Below, piece by piece: positions 8,108 through 17,790 of a DNA stretch of 64,000 nt (positions are counted from its first letter, which is position 1; each line of letters starts with the position of its first letter). Position numbers and translations under genes: made by a program. This DNA is from Promethearchaeota archaeon. Its GTDB lineage: Archaea > Asgardarchaeota > Lokiarchaeia > Sigyniarchaeales > SOKP01. The stretch is from assembly GCA_019057795.1 (NCBI GenBank), contig JAHLWS010000049.1:90696-154695 (forward strand). The letters are read 5' to 3'. Below the pieces are notes generated by a model. The model made no database searches. It was given only the letters and a program-made list of their open reading frames with translations, and was not told the DNA's origin.

Positions 8108-9904
8108 TTATTTAGTTTCACCATACTTCTCTTTCCAGATAGGATCGTTAATTTGGAGCGCTCTTCGCTGTACTTTTCCAATTACATTTTTTGGTAAGTC
8201 TCCAATTATAGCAATGTGTTGAGGGACCTTATAGTGAGCCATGTTTTCGTTAGCCCACTCTTTAATTGATCTAGGCGACAAATCAGAATCGTCCCTAATG
8301 GAAACCCAAGCTTTTATTACCTCACCGTATTCATTGTGAGGTAGACCTGAAACAGCAACTTCTAATATATCGGTGTGTTTCATTAAAAGTTCTTCGACTT
8401 CTTTTGGAAAAACAGAAAACCCTTTGTACTTGATGAGTTGTTTTTTACGGTCCCTAATCTCAACGGTGCCATCTTCGTTCATAAATCCAATATCGCCAGT
8501 TAAAAGCCAAACTTTTCCGTTATATTCAATTAGCGCATCAGCAGTTTCTTCTGGTTGATTTAAATAGCCTTTCATTAGCTGAGGTCCGTAAATACATATT
8601 TCTCCGGTATTTTCAATTCCAAAATTCGCATCTTCTGGATTTCCTAAACAGATTGGACCTTTTGAAAAATCATCTGCGTGAAAAATGCCCCATTCTGTTC
8701 CTGGAAAAGGCATTCCTATGACTCCTACGGGGCTATCCCCAAATAAGTTGCCTGCACTTACCGCGGGACTGGCTTCAGATAATCCATAAGCTTCGACAAT
8801 TCGACCCCCTGTATTTTCTATAAACGCGTCTCTAACTTGTTTATGCAATGGACCAGCGCTAGATATGCACAACCTTAATTTTCCCATTACCCCAGGATAC
8901 CTCCTCTTCAAATGTTTTAATTCAGCTAATTTTATAAATAAAATCTCGGCTGCTGCGTAGACCAATCCTTCCGAACACGGCAATTTTTCAATAAGTTCGC
9001 ACAACTCATCTTGGGATGGTGGTGTGGCAAAAAGCATCATCCAACCTCCGATTGCTACTGTAGTGTTCATAACAACAGTGTGGGCAAAACTATGAAATAA
9101 TGGAATTATCCCAATGTTTCCTATACCTGGCATTTCACCGCCTAACCACTGTTTACATTGCTCCGCATTTGATACGACATTAAAATGCGTCAAAACTGCA
9201 GCCTTGGGCAAGCCTGTCGTACCCCCCGTCATAATATAGGTGGCTGGGTCCTTTTTAACGTCTATCTTTACATTTATATCAGAATCTCTTGGTTCTGTTT
9301 TTAAAAGGTCTTTAAACTTAATAGCATCTTCAAAATCACATTTTCCCGTCGGGATTTTTTTCAAAAACTTTCCAAGCACTTTTTTAGTTCCAAACATCTG
9401 AGCCAAATCAGCTATATTTGTATAAATCACCATTTCAACGCTTGAATTTTCAATAATCGGATTTATACAAGGTTTGTATAACGCGTCTAATACAATAAGC
9501 ATTTTTGGCTTAACAATGTCAAATTGATGTAAAATTTCAATAGGTTGATAAGTTGGATTAATTCCATTTGCGATTGCCCCTATTCTTGTAATTGCGTAAT
9601 ATGCTACTACATATTGAATGCAATTTGGTAAATGAATAGCTACTACATCGCCCTTCTTTATCCCCAAATCGACTAAAGCCGTGGCAAATCTTTTTACATA
9701 ATCTTGAAATTGTCTATATGTAACCCATGTATCGAGAAACCAGATTAAATTTTGATCAGGATATTTCTCAACTTGTTCGTCTAACATTTGATTTAAAGTT
9801 TTTTCTTTGAAATCTATGTTGTGTGGAACATTCGACGGCCACCACTTTTGGAACCAGCGTTTTTTCTCATCAACTTGATATGAATCGTTTAATTTTGATT
9901 CCAT
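8108..9904 (-). CDS. AMP-dependent acyl-CoA synthetase (copy 2)
   Basis: About 598 residues and closely similar along its whole length to the gene downstream, with the same motifs: YIMTGGTTGLPKAAVLTH, VEAYGLSEASP, WLLTGDIGFMNEDG, VEIRDRKKQLIK and GKVQRR. ATG 9904 is preferred because GAAGG lies about seven bases before it; an in-frame ATG also exists at 9928. The tandem pair are recent paralogues separated by about 210 bases. They probably activate medium- or long-chain fatty or related acids for beta-oxidation or lipid turnover; specificity cannot be read here. Confidence 0.9.
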   Translation of the reverse strand: MESKLNDSYQVDEKKRWFQKWWPSNVPHNIDFKEKTLNQMLDEQVEKYPDQNLIWFLDTWVTYRQFQDYVKRFATALVDLGIKKGDVVAIHLPNCIQYVVAYYAITRIGAIANGINPTYQPIEILHQFDIVKPKMLIVLDALYKPCINPIIENSSVEMVIYTNIADLAQMFGTKKVLGKFLKKIPTGKCDFEDAIKFKDLLKTEPRDSDINVKIDVKKDPATYIMTGGTTGLPKAAVLTHFNVVSNAEQCKQWLGGEMPGIGNIGIIPLFHSFAHTVVMNTTVAIGGWMMLFATPPSQDELCELIEKLPCSEGLVYAAAEILFIKLAELKHLKRRYPGVMGKLRLCISSAGPLHKQVRDAFIENTGGRIVEAYGLSEASPAVSAGNLFGDSPVGVIGMPFPGTEWGIFHADDFSKGPICLGNPEDANFGIENTGEICIYGPQLMKGYLNQPEETADALIEYNGKVWLLTGDIGFMNEDGTVEIRDRKKQLIKYKGFSVFPKEVEELLMKHTDILEVAVSGLPHNEYGEVIKAWVSIRDDSDLSPRSIKEWANENMAHYKVPQHIAIIGDLPKNVIGKVQRRALQINDPIWKEKYGETK

Positions 9905-10055
9905 TTCGTAACCTTCTTTGTTTTGCATTATAACAATAACAATTAATTAATATCACTTTGATAACTCAGAATTTAAAATTTTCTTTAAAGTTAAAAAATT
10001 GGAAAAAAGAGAAAATAAAATAAAAAAAAAATAAAATTGTTAATTTGGTTGAGAT

Positions 10056-12152
10056 TTAAAATCTCATGTCTTTACGCCTTTTGATTAAAATGGTAGCAAC
10101 ACCAACAAAACCAACGCCGGCAATTAGTAGAATTAACGCCCAGAAGCCCTTTGCTTCGAACACCATGAACACGCTGAATGTTGGATCGTGCCAAATTCCA
10201 GTTCCGTTATTAAACATTGGAAAACATACGGCATAAACTATAACATTGAAACTCACGTTCAAACTGATATCAGCAGCAAAAGTTTCTGTTTCACCAGGTG
10301 TACCTTCGTATGTTTCATGTTTATCAACTTCTGCTTCGAATAAGGCAACTGGAAGTATATTAGATTTTGCTTTGTCTTTAGTTGTTGATTCTTCAGCTCC
10401 GTAGTAATACTCGGGTCCCGCAATATCAACAAAATCTAATTTTCCTGCAATATTTTTACCAAGATAATTTCCTATTTTCAATGAATGTGTTATATTACTA
10501 TAATCATCGGTTTTATCTAATGGATCTTCTGGATCGTCACCTAAAGTATCAACTGTTAAGTGGAAATGCAATACAGTAGAGACATAAATTATGGCTAGGT
10601 CTAAACCAGCGATTGGATTATTAGCATATGGTGCTGAAGGATCATTCCATGGAGCAAAAAATTGATCTAACTTAACTGCACCATGTAAAACAGGGATCTT
10701 TCCTCCATCCGTAGTGTCAAGTTCAATGAACTTTGGTTCGAAAGTAAATCCAAAGTGAATGTAGGCAAGAGATTCATTACGGGCTCCTAAGTACGAGTCT
10801 AAATCTACTCCAACTGGAACAGGAACAAGAGTTGCTTGATTCATAGTTAATCCCCATGAGATTTTTTTACCCTCCTTAGTAGGTAACTCAAAATCGAAAT
10901 CATCAACAGTGCCTAAAATTAATCTGTGTGTAAGTTCTGAACTATGTGGAACGTCTATTGGACTTCCATCTACTAATACTGGTATATCAGTACCAGATTG
11001 ATTTACTTGTACATAATCTGCAGAAAGCTTACCGTCTGAATTCGTATCGTTGTATAAGAAAGATCCTGCTAAATGGTGAGTGAACAAGTAAAATTCAATG
11101 TCTAATCCCTGAAAGATTTTGGCAGGGTTAACGGGACCACTTGGCTCACTCATCATGTCCATGATTGCCCCTACATCAATATGGATTTCAAAATTTTTAA
11201 CCCAAAATTGAATTAAATCAAAGGTGAACGAAGTAAAAACAGTTTCGAGAAGAGCAACATCATCAGTTTCAGTCAATAACCATTCCATGTAACTATCTTT
11301 TTTAGCTTTTGCTTTGGCATTCCATTGATCAAGTACTTCCTGTCCACCAGTTATATTTGTAATTAATCGATCGTCGTTATCAATACGCCAGTTATCTCCT
11401 GTGACTTTCCAAGTTTTATTAATACTAAAATCACTAGAAGTAGATACTTCTAACTTTTGCCAAGTTATAGGATTTAGTACAAACAATTCTTCTCCGGTAA
11501 AGATATCGTTGATGTGAATTAAGAACCAAGTAATTAATTCGACGCCTTCTCTGATAAGTTCTTCAGGGATTTCTTCTCCCGTTGACCCATCCATGTAAGG
11601 TCTTACAGTTTTGAAAAAAGCGATTATTTTTTTCACTGCGTTAACAAAAGAATTATCGTTGTCCCAAATAACCAAAGTAACTCCAGCACCATAGGTTAAA
11701 GTAAAATTGTAAGTTCCAGACTTTGTAACTTCGCAGTAGGCATAACCATGTTGACTATGATTTTCTAATCCTTCGTAATATTCGTAAGGTACCATATAAT
11801 GCTCTTGTTCGTTTGTGTTAAAAACTTTAGTATCATTATAAGTATGCTCTTGTAATGCGCTTATCACGTAGACTCCAGGTAAAACTTCCTTACCGCTGAA
11901 GTTGGTTAAGACCTGCATAAATAACATATCAAAAACAGTTGCTAGTAAATTTCCTCCGTAACCTAACCCTCTAAAAATATTTCCAAAACCGCCTGAAAAC
12001 CCAGAAACGACTTGGGATGGGTCTGTGATTCCGAATTGATCAAAAGTATTGTCGTTATCGTAATCGTATCCAGCTACCATCATTGGTGTGGCTGCAAAAG
12101 AAGCTACCATTAATGTTAAAACCATTAAGGCTTTAGTGCTTACTTTTTTCAT
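10056..12152 (-). CDS. Large exported, C-terminally membrane-anchored protein
   Basis: A 698-residue protein with an N-terminal signal peptide (KKVSTKALMVLTLMVASFAA, then a small-residue cleavage region) and one C-terminal transmembrane helix (ALILLIAGVGFVGVATILI) followed by the positive stop-transfer tail KRRKDMRF. The body is acidic, rich in Asp, Asn, Tyr and Thr, with many N-x-S/T sites, and should face outside. It looks like a surface or S-layer-associated protein. I recognise no family domain. It lies on the same strand as, and about 130 bases upstream of, the acyl-CoA synthetase genes. Confidence 0.75.
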   Translation of the reverse strand: MKKVSTKALMVLTLMVASFAATPMMVAGYDYDNDNTFDQFGITDPSQVVSGFSGGFGNIFRGLGYGGNLLATVFDMLFMQVLTNFSGKEVLPGVYVISALQEHTYNDTKVFNTNEQEHYMVPYEYYEGLENHSQHGYAYCEVTKSGTYNFTLTYGAGVTLVIWDNDNSFVNAVKKIIAFFKTVRPYMDGSTGEEIPEELIREGVELITWFLIHINDIFTGEELFVLNPITWQKLEVSTSSDFSINKTWKVTGDNWRIDNDDRLITNITGGQEVLDQWNAKAKAKKDSYMEWLLTETDDVALLETVFTSFTFDLIQFWVKNFEIHIDVGAIMDMMSEPSGPVNPAKIFQGLDIEFYLFTHHLAGSFLYNDTNSDGKLSADYVQVNQSGTDIPVLVDGSPIDVPHSSELTHRLILGTVDDFDFELPTKEGKKISWGLTMNQATLVPVPVGVDLDSYLGARNESLAYIHFGFTFEPKFIELDTTDGGKIPVLHGAVKLDQFFAPWNDPSAPYANNPIAGLDLAIIYVSTVLHFHLTVDTLGDDPEDPLDKTDDYSNITHSLKIGNYLGKNIAGKLDFVDIAGPEYYYGAEESTTKDKAKSNILPVALFEAEVDKHETYEGTPGETETFAADISLNVSFNVIVYAVCFPMFNNGTGIWHDPTFSVFMVFEAKGFWALILLIAGVGFVGVATILIKRRKDMRF

Positions 12153-12468
12153 TATTTATGATCACATTAATTTTTTTTTAGAATATTAATTTCTTAAAAT
12201 AATAATTAAAATCTATATTTTTAATATTTGATATTCTAGGCAATTAGAAACTTCAAAATCAAGAGTTTCAGTAGCAATATGTTTCACTCTTTTTATCCTA
12301 CCCATCGCTATTGTCTAGGTATTCACTTATATTGACATTAATTTTCCTTAAAAACGCATGTTATGCAAATTCAAAAAATCTTATATCTGATTTAACTTAA
12401 TTTCTTTCATAAAATAGACTAAACATAGATATATTAAGTTATCCTTAAAATTAAAAATAAAAAGAAAG
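12153..12468. other. Intergenic region without a recognisable gene
   Basis: About 316 AT-rich bases between the exported-protein gene and the membrane-protein gene, both on the minus strand. It should hold the promoter of the exported-protein gene. I see no open frame of note, no repeat and no RNA gene. Confidence 0.5.
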
Positions 12469-13479
12469 TTAATCTTCAATAGTTAAAAATGTGTAAATTA
12501 GAACAAAAATATATAATATTGCTGAAATCAACAAGCTCCAAATTCTTAAAAATATTGAAATTTCTTCGCTAGATAATATTACATTTGAACCAATGAATAT
12601 TGCTGCGATAAGGTAACCAACAAAATAGCTTTTAAAATTTCCGTATTTGGACTTACCTCTAATTAAATTAACAAAAGAAATGAAAATTATAATTATAAGA
12701 CCAGCTGCATAGAATAAATCAATAATAGGATACTTATATAAATCTAAGAATAGAAAAAATCCAAATAAGAATAACTCTAATGCTTTCACATTCCAATAAC
12801 TCTTCTGTTTAGGAGAATCATCATATAATTGTTCATATTCGCTTATACCAGCATTAGAAAACAGAATTATTAATGAACCAATCGCTAATGCTGTAAATAA
12901 TGCATATGAAATCTTAAATAGATAATTTTCAATTAATGGAAGCCAAATTTTATCCAATAAGAATAAGGGTAGAATTAGATATTCTGGAATAATACTCACC
13001 GTACAGAAAATCGGGACTGATGATGCTAAAACCATAACAAACTTTGTTAAAAATGAGGTTTTCGAATCGTCTTCCCAACTCTCTTTTCTAAAAGTGGTTA
13101 AATGCCATGCAAAAGACGCAAAACTTAAAACAGCGATTACGGGTGTTATTAGTGGAAAGACAAAAATAAAAAGGATATAAACGGCATTAATCCCATAAAA
13201 AAACTTTAATCTAGAGGGAACTACGCTAACTTTTTCGTCGAATGAATCCATCGTATTGGCAAATCGATTTGCAAATAGAATTATAAAATATAACCAAGAG
13301 ATGCTAAACACAATCGGACTTAAAATCTTAATTATCCAAAAATTTAAATTTGGGTCGTTTGAATACCATAAATTAAAATCCACAAAAGAAAATATCAAAA
13401 AAATGCTTATTGGTACCAAAATTGCTGCAAGCAAAACAATTAAGCGCGAGAATATTATTCCCTTTACAGTTTTTGACAT
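12469..13479 (-). CDS. Multi-pass membrane protein of unknown function
   Basis: A 336-residue hydrophobic protein with roughly nine predicted membrane helices, beginning with GIIFSRLIVLLAAILVPISIFL. Short charged loops separate the helices (for example SFDEKVSVVPSR and RKESWEDDSKTS). No transporter signature, conserved polar membrane residues or soluble domain is recognisable. It may be lineage-specific. Confidence 0.6.
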   Translation of the reverse strand: MSKTVKGIIFSRLIVLLAAILVPISIFLIFSFVDFNLWYSNDPNLNFWIIKILSPIVFSISWLYFIILFANRFANTMDSFDEKVSVVPSRLKFFYGINAVYILFIFVFPLITPVIAVLSFASFAWHLTTFRKESWEDDSKTSFLTKFVMVLASSVPIFCTVSIIPEYLILPLFLLDKIWLPLIENYLFKISYALFTALAIGSLIILFSNAGISEYEQLYDDSPKQKSYWNVKALELFLFGFFLFLDLYKYPIIDLFYAAGLIIIIFISFVNLIRGKSKYGNFKSYFVGYLIAAIFIGSNVILSSEEISIFLRIWSLLISAILYIFVLIYTFLTIED

Positions 13480-13648
13480 CTATTAATTTCACTATAGGTT
13501 TTTTTCAATTATGCATATAATGATAATAAAACATTTTAAAATCTCTGTTTTATCACAATATTTAATTAATTTTAAAATTACGATTTATTTTCGAAAGAAA
13601 GAAGATACCTAAAAATAAAAAAATAATAAAAAATGTATATAAATTTAT

Positions 13649-14422
13649 TTATTTCGCTATTATAGCTGAACCACAATTGGTGCAGAACTCGTTTCCAGGG
13701 ACCAATTTGGCTTTACAATTAGGGCATAGCTCTGAACTATCTAAAGATGGCTCTTGCTCCTCTTTTGTTTTACCTTTTGATTTTTTCACTTTAGGTTGAG
13801 CCGTACCTTCTGTTGGTTTGTATTTTAAACTTCCAATAAAACCTCCAAACACAGCCCCCACAAGACACCCTTCTAAAATCGCCGTAAAAACCGCCAGTAA
13901 GTAGGGTAAATCTGTTAGACCCAATACTGCTCCATCCACTACTCCTGCGATAATCGGACCAACCATGGGAATTACAGGTATTACTAAATATATAACCATG
14001 GCAGGAATTAAATAACCTATACCAATCGCAAGACTAGTGTGAATCCCACCTCGAGGAGAGTGCGCAGAAATTGCGCTAGTAATCGTGCAGCATAAAATCC
14101 AAGGAAGAACGACAGCAACTATAAGTAATACGTCGTCAGGTCTATAAAAGATACACCAATGAATAGGAAATAGTAAGATTAAAATTAGGCCAAGAAAGGC
14201 GCTTGCAACGAAACCGAGAATACCTGCCATAGGACCTAAAAAAGTTCCCAGAGAAGCTATAGCGTCGTCTAAATTTTTGATTAAACCACCAGTAACTCCG
14301 CCCGTTAAATCTAAAAATTGAAAACTAATCCATGCCATAGGAATCAAACACAGCATCCCAACACACCCAGACCAAATCACGCGACCCCAACCCATATAAT
14401 TATCCCCACATCGAATTTTCAA
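13649..14422 (-). CDS. Membrane protein with a C-terminal zinc ribbon
   Basis: A 257-residue protein with about five to six Gly/Ala/Ile-rich membrane helices (positions about 10-200), then a charged linker (KVKKSKGKTKEEQEPS) and a C-terminal zinc ribbon with CPNCKAKL and FCTNCGSAI, that is two CxxC pairs 15-16 residues apart. Such ribbons are common C- or N-terminal tags on archaeal membrane proteins of unknown role. It sits on the same strand as the ABC transporter pair but 217 bases away, so a link is uncertain. Confidence 0.65.
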   Translation of the reverse strand: MKIRCGDNYMGWGRVIWSGCVGMLCLIPMAWISFQFLDLTGGVTGGLIKNLDDAIASLGTFLGPMAGILGFVASAFLGLILILLFPIHWCIFYRPDDVLLIVAVVLPWILCCTITSAISAHSPRGGIHTSLAIGIGYLIPAMVIYLVIPVIPMVGPIIAGVVDGAVLGLTDLPYLLAVFTAILEGCLVGAVFGGFIGSLKYKPTEGTAQPKVKKSKGKTKEEQEPSLDSSELCPNCKAKLVPGNEFCTNCGSAIIAK

Positions 14423-14639
14423 ATAATTTTTTTCAAATTAATATTTTTATTACTAATTCAAACACGATTCGTATATTTAAAATTTTGTTTTTGTTGATAC
14501 TATCTTGTTAGAAATCCTAATAGAATAATTTGTAATTTTTCTTTAAAAACAACTTAGATTTACTGAATAATTAAGCTATCTTAGAGTTATTATGCGATAT
14601 AAAAAAAATTTAAAGAAAAAAGTTTTAAATAAAAAATTT

Positions 14640-15332
14640 TTATTTAATGCTGATAATTGCTCCTTTATCCATTTTAACGATTTTATTAGCATAAGAAGCT
14701 AAAGAACCTCTGTGGGTTACTACTATTATTGTAGTTTCCATATCTTTGTTAATTTGTTTTAAGAGGTCCATTACTTGCTTCTCAGATTCAGGATCAAGAT
14801 TACCCGTTGGTTCATCGGCTAAAATTACCCTTGGACGATGGATAATAGCCCTTGCGAGACCGCATCTCTGTTTTTCACCACCAGACAATTCTACGGGATA
14901 ATGATCTTTTCTTTCAAGTAAATTGACGTCTCTTAGCGCTGCAATTGCTCGGTTTTCGATTTCTTTCTCTCTTAAAACTGTGGGCCACAATAAAGCCGCC
15001 ACATTTTCAATAGCAGTTAAAGTAGGAATTAAGTTGAAATCTTGAAAGACAAAACCAATTTTTTGTCTTCTTAGTTTACTAAGTCTTGCTTCTTGCGCTC
15101 TAGCAATATTTTCCCCATCAAATATAATTTTTCCCGAATCTGGTAAGTCAATACCGCTTAAAACGTTAAGGAGCGTACTTTTACCGCAACCCGTTGGGCC
15201 TTGAACTAAAATAAATTCTCCTGATTTAATTGTAAGGTTAATATCAACTAAAGCGCGAATAATCGCACCAGCTCGCCGATATTCTTTATTTACATCAATA
15301 GCTTCGATCATAGTATCTTTATCTACAGGCAT
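14640..15332 (-). CDS. ABC transporter ATPase, LolD/MacB type
   Basis: A 230-residue nucleotide-binding subunit with Walker A GPTGCGKST, Q-loop FQDFNL, signature LSGGEKQR, Walker B VILADEPTGNLD and H-loop THR. This set is typical of the LolD/MacB/FtsE group, which drives mechanotransmission or lipid/lipoprotein handling rather than solute uptake. The start ATG follows AAGGAGG at a good distance. The permease gene ends 13 bases upstream, so the two form an operon and presumably one complex. Confidence 0.93.
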   Translation of the reverse strand: MPVDKDTMIEAIDVNKEYRRAGAIIRALVDINLTIKSGEFILVQGPTGCGKSTLLNVLSGIDLPDSGKIIFDGENIARAQEARLSKLRRQKIGFVFQDFNLIPTLTAIENVAALLWPTVLREKEIENRAIAALRDVNLLERKDHYPVELSGGEKQRCGLARAIIHRPRVILADEPTGNLDPESEKQVMDLLKQINKDMETTIIVVTHRGSLASYANKIVKMDKGAIISIK

Positions 15333-15344
15333 TTTTTTCCCTCC

Positions 15345-15908
15345 TTATACACCTACCCTCTTTAATGCGATAATTGGTCTTACTCTCAAGATTTTTCTAT
15401 TAGCTAAAAGAATCGCTAAAATTTGGAAAAATAGAAAAATTATGAAAGTTACAAAAACCGGTAAAAGGCTCACTAAAGGCAAATTCTCGATATAATACGG
15501 CGTTCCAAATACCGCTGGGTTTGTTGCGTAAATGTACCCAAAAAAAGCTGCGTAATGAAATAATACCTCAATAACGATAAAAAAGCCAATAAATGTTGTG
15601 AATAGAATAAATCCCGAAATTAACGTGTTAATATCTTTATTCGTCCATCCAATGCATTTCAAAGTAGCAATAGTTTTCGAATTACGTCTCACTATTATCC
15701 AAGAATATAGTAAGGATAAAAATATTCCTACGGCTAAAGCCATGAAGAAACTTGTGCTCGCGAGACCTAAATCTGATGTCTTTAGTACCAATTCGATTGA
15801 ATAACTTGTCCAAAATATTAAAATGGTATACATAAGACAGAAAACTGTAAATTGCTTTTTCTCCCGTAAAACCATCATAATAGATTTTTTTAATAATCTA
15901 AAAGCCAA
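15345..15908 (-). CDS. FtsX-like ABC permease, short form
   Basis: A 187-residue membrane protein with about four membrane helices and an FtsX-like core: IVRRNSKTIATLKCIGWTNKDINTLI resembles the coupling helix region of FtsX/MacB permeases (RxxExxxLRxxGxx), and the end, ILRVRPIIALKRVGV, resembles the usual RxxPxxxLR ending. It lacks the large extracellular domain of MacB or LolC/E, so it is a minimal permease that probably dimerises. It is co-transcribed with the ATPase gene downstream. Confidence 0.75.
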   Translation of the reverse strand: MAFRLLKKSIMMVLREKKQFTVFCLMYTILIFWTSYSIELVLKTSDLGLASTSFFMALAVGIFLSLLYSWIIVRRNSKTIATLKCIGWTNKDINTLISGFILFTTFIGFFIVIEVLFHYAAFFGYIYATNPAVFGTPYYIENLPLVSLLPVFVTFIIFLFFQILAILLANRKILRVRPIIALKRVGV

Positions 15909-16003
15909 TTATTTCACCGTTTAGTAAAAATTAATTTTTTATATAAATTGTTTGTATTAGTTATATAATAAAATCATAATAAAAATTTTGGGAATATTGA
16001 ATA

Positions 16004-16408
16004 ATGTCAACAGAAATTGAAAAAATTATAGATGAACTTCTAAATACAGAGCAGAATATTTTTGGAGTAGCTATTATTAATAAATCTGGATCTTTAATTA
16101 CTCAAACTCAGAATTGGGATATCTCCAGCAATTTAGACAAGGTTAATGAATTATTAAAAGCAAAAATTGAACTTGGGAAAAGGGGAATACCAAATATTTC
16201 GCTCCAAGGAATTAAATACATGATCGTTGAAAATACTGAAGAAAGAAAGATTGGTACGAATATCACGGGCAAAGGACACATTATTATTGCTCCAATTCCA
16301 ATTGGTGGAACGGGCGCGCTTATTTGCTACATTAACCCTCAAGCTGGACCTAGAGACGCCTTATTTACAGTTCAATCTTTCGCGCTAAAATTAGCGAATT
16401 TTGTATAA
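16004..16408 (+). CDS. Asgard profilin-like actin-binding protein
   Basis: A 134-residue protein that follows the profilin layout: N-terminal helix (EIEKIIDELLN), strands GVAIINKSGSLITQTQNWDI, a middle helix, GIKYMIVENTEERKIGTNITGKGHIIIAPIP (compare eukaryotic KKYxxxR...G.KGxGGI), GALICYINPQAGP and a C-terminal amphipathic helix ending LKLANFV. Asgard profilins of known structure bind actin and modulate filament growth, so this one probably does too. A Roadblock/LC7 protein has a related size and fold and is the main alternative. No actin gene lies in the window. A TnpB element follows directly. Confidence 0.72.
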   Translation: MSTEIEKIIDELLNTEQNIFGVAIINKSGSLITQTQNWDISSNLDKVNELLKAKIELGKRGIPNISLQGIKYMIVENTEERKIGTNITGKGHIIIAPIPIGGTGALICYINPQAGPRDALFTVQSFALKLANFV

Positions 16409-16461
16409 AATTCTTTTTATTTATTTTAAATTTTTTTTAACGGTTTATCACTTTCACAAAA

Positions 16462-17772
16462 GAAAACACACACCTTCAGGGTTGTGATGAATTTTGCATT
16501 AATCATTAATAATTATACCCCTATTTCTTTAAATACTAAATTCTCCACGTTACAATTAATGCAACTCGTTCAACAAGTTCAATTCAAACGATCAAATCTC
16601 TTGGATGAGATAACTTTTCTTTCAAAAAACCTGTTTAATGTGGCGACATATACCGTGCGACAACGCTTTTTCAAGGATCGTCATTGGATTCGATATAACG
16701 AGTTGTGGAAATTGCTAAAAACTCACGAATCGTATAGAAAATTACAAGGATCGTGCGGGTCTCATCCGCCACAACAAGTCCTAAAACAAGTAGATAGAAA
16801 TTTCAAGAGTTTCATTAAAGCAATCAAAGTTTGGAAAAGCGAACGGTCTAAATTTAAGGGGATGCCAAAACTTCCTCGCTACAAGCGTAAGAACGGCCAT
16901 AATTTAGTCTATTTCACTTCCCTACAATGTAGGCTAAAGGATGGACATGTACTACTCACGCAAAAGATGGAGAACTTAGGTTTTCCTAAAATAAAAACCG
17001 CGCTAAAAAGCGTGAAAGGCGTTCGCATCGTTCCATTCGGAGATCGATACAATATTGAATTAATCTACGATTACGAGCCAAAAGACTTGCACTTGAACGA
17101 GAATAACGTATTAGGAATCGATTTAGGACTTAATAACATCGTAACTGCGTCAGATAACATTGGAAACAAGCCACTGATTATCAAGGGCGGTGTTGTAAAG
17201 TCAATCAATCAATTCTACAACAAACAACTGTCGAAATACAGGTCCATGGCGAAAAAGTGCAACGGCACGGAAGTCACGGGACGCATCTTGAAGTTTCATC
17301 GAAAGCGCAACAATAAAATAAGAGATTTCTTTCACAAAACTTCCAGAAAAATAGTCAATCACTGCATCTCTAACGATATCGGGACCATCGTTATCGGATA
17401 TAACGAGGGCTGGAAGCAGAGAATCACGATAGGGAAAATAAACAACCAGAACTTTGTCTCCGCGCCGTTTTTAAAACTTGTCCAACAAATTGAATATAAA
17501 TCTGAGATGGTCGGAATTCAAGTAATTAGAACCGGCGAAGAGTACACTTCGCAAACGTGCTCTTCGTGTGGAGTCGTACGCAAGTCAAATCGCAAGTATC
17601 GTGGACTATACATTTGTAAAGATTGCGGGGTTGTCCTAAACGCTGATGTGAACGCTTCAAGAAACATTCTACAAAAAGGAGTCCCTAAATCCAAGTGGAT
17701 AGGGGATAGAGGGTGCTTGAGCCATCCAGTAGTGTTGAAAGTCTAACCTACGAATCCATAACCTTTAGGTTA
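16462..17772 (+). mobile_element. IS200/IS605-type element carrying tnpB only
   Basis: The tnpB gene (16484-17746) is flanked by short foldable segments of the kind found at IS200/IS605 ends. On the left, CACACACCTTCAGGGTTGTG (about 16468-16487) forms an imperfect hairpin. On the right, TAACCTTTAGGTTA (17759-17772) forms a perfect one, with an extra TAACCT just before it. No tnpA is present, so the element would need TnpA supplied from elsewhere. Its exact ends are not certain. It lies between the profilin and histone-deacetylase genes and its coding part is richer in G+C than its neighbours. Confidence 0.55.
16484..17746 (+). CDS. tnpB: RNA-guided nuclease TnpB (IS605 OrfB)
   Basis: A 420-residue TnpB, full length for the family. 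It has the N-terminal helix-turn-helix region, the split RuvC nuclease with all three acidic residues (Asp213 in GIDLGLNN, Glu308 in IGYNEGW, Asp388 in NADVNASRN) and a zinc finger (Cys359, Cys362, Cys378, Cys381). It should therefore be an active, reRNA-guided DNA nuclease, the ancestor type of Cas12. The guide RNA is normally transcribed from the 3' end of the gene and the right end of the element. Confidence 0.93.
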   Translation: MMNFALIINNYTPISLNTKFSTLQLMQLVQQVQFKRSNLLDEITFLSKNLFNVATYTVRQRFFKDRHWIRYNELWKLLKTHESYRKLQGSCGSHPPQQVLKQVDRNFKSFIKAIKVWKSERSKFKGMPKLPRYKRKNGHNLVYFTSLQCRLKDGHVLLTQKMENLGFPKIKTALKSVKGVRIVPFGDRYNIELIYDYEPKDLHLNENNVLGIDLGLNNIVTASDNIGNKPLIIKGGVVKSINQFYNKQLSKYRSMAKKCNGTEVTGRILKFHRKRNNKIRDFFHKTSRKIVNHCISNDIGTIVIGYNEGWKQRITIGKINNQNFVSAPFLKLVQQIEYKSEMVGIQVIRTGEEYTSQTCSSCGVVRKSNRKYRGLYICKDCGVVLNADVNASRNILQKGVPKSKWIGDRGCLSHPVVLKV

Positions 17773-17790
17773 AGGTTGTTCAATGGTCCC
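17690..17790 (+). ncRNA. Expected reRNA (omega RNA) region of TnpB
   Basis: By analogy with studied TnpB loci, the scaffold of the guide RNA overlaps the end of tnpB and the element's right end, with the guide just outside. Here the hairpin TAACCTTTAGGTTA at 17759-17772 is the clear fold, and the guide would start shortly after it. The position is inferred from the family, not read from a conserved RNA sequence. Confidence 0.3.
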
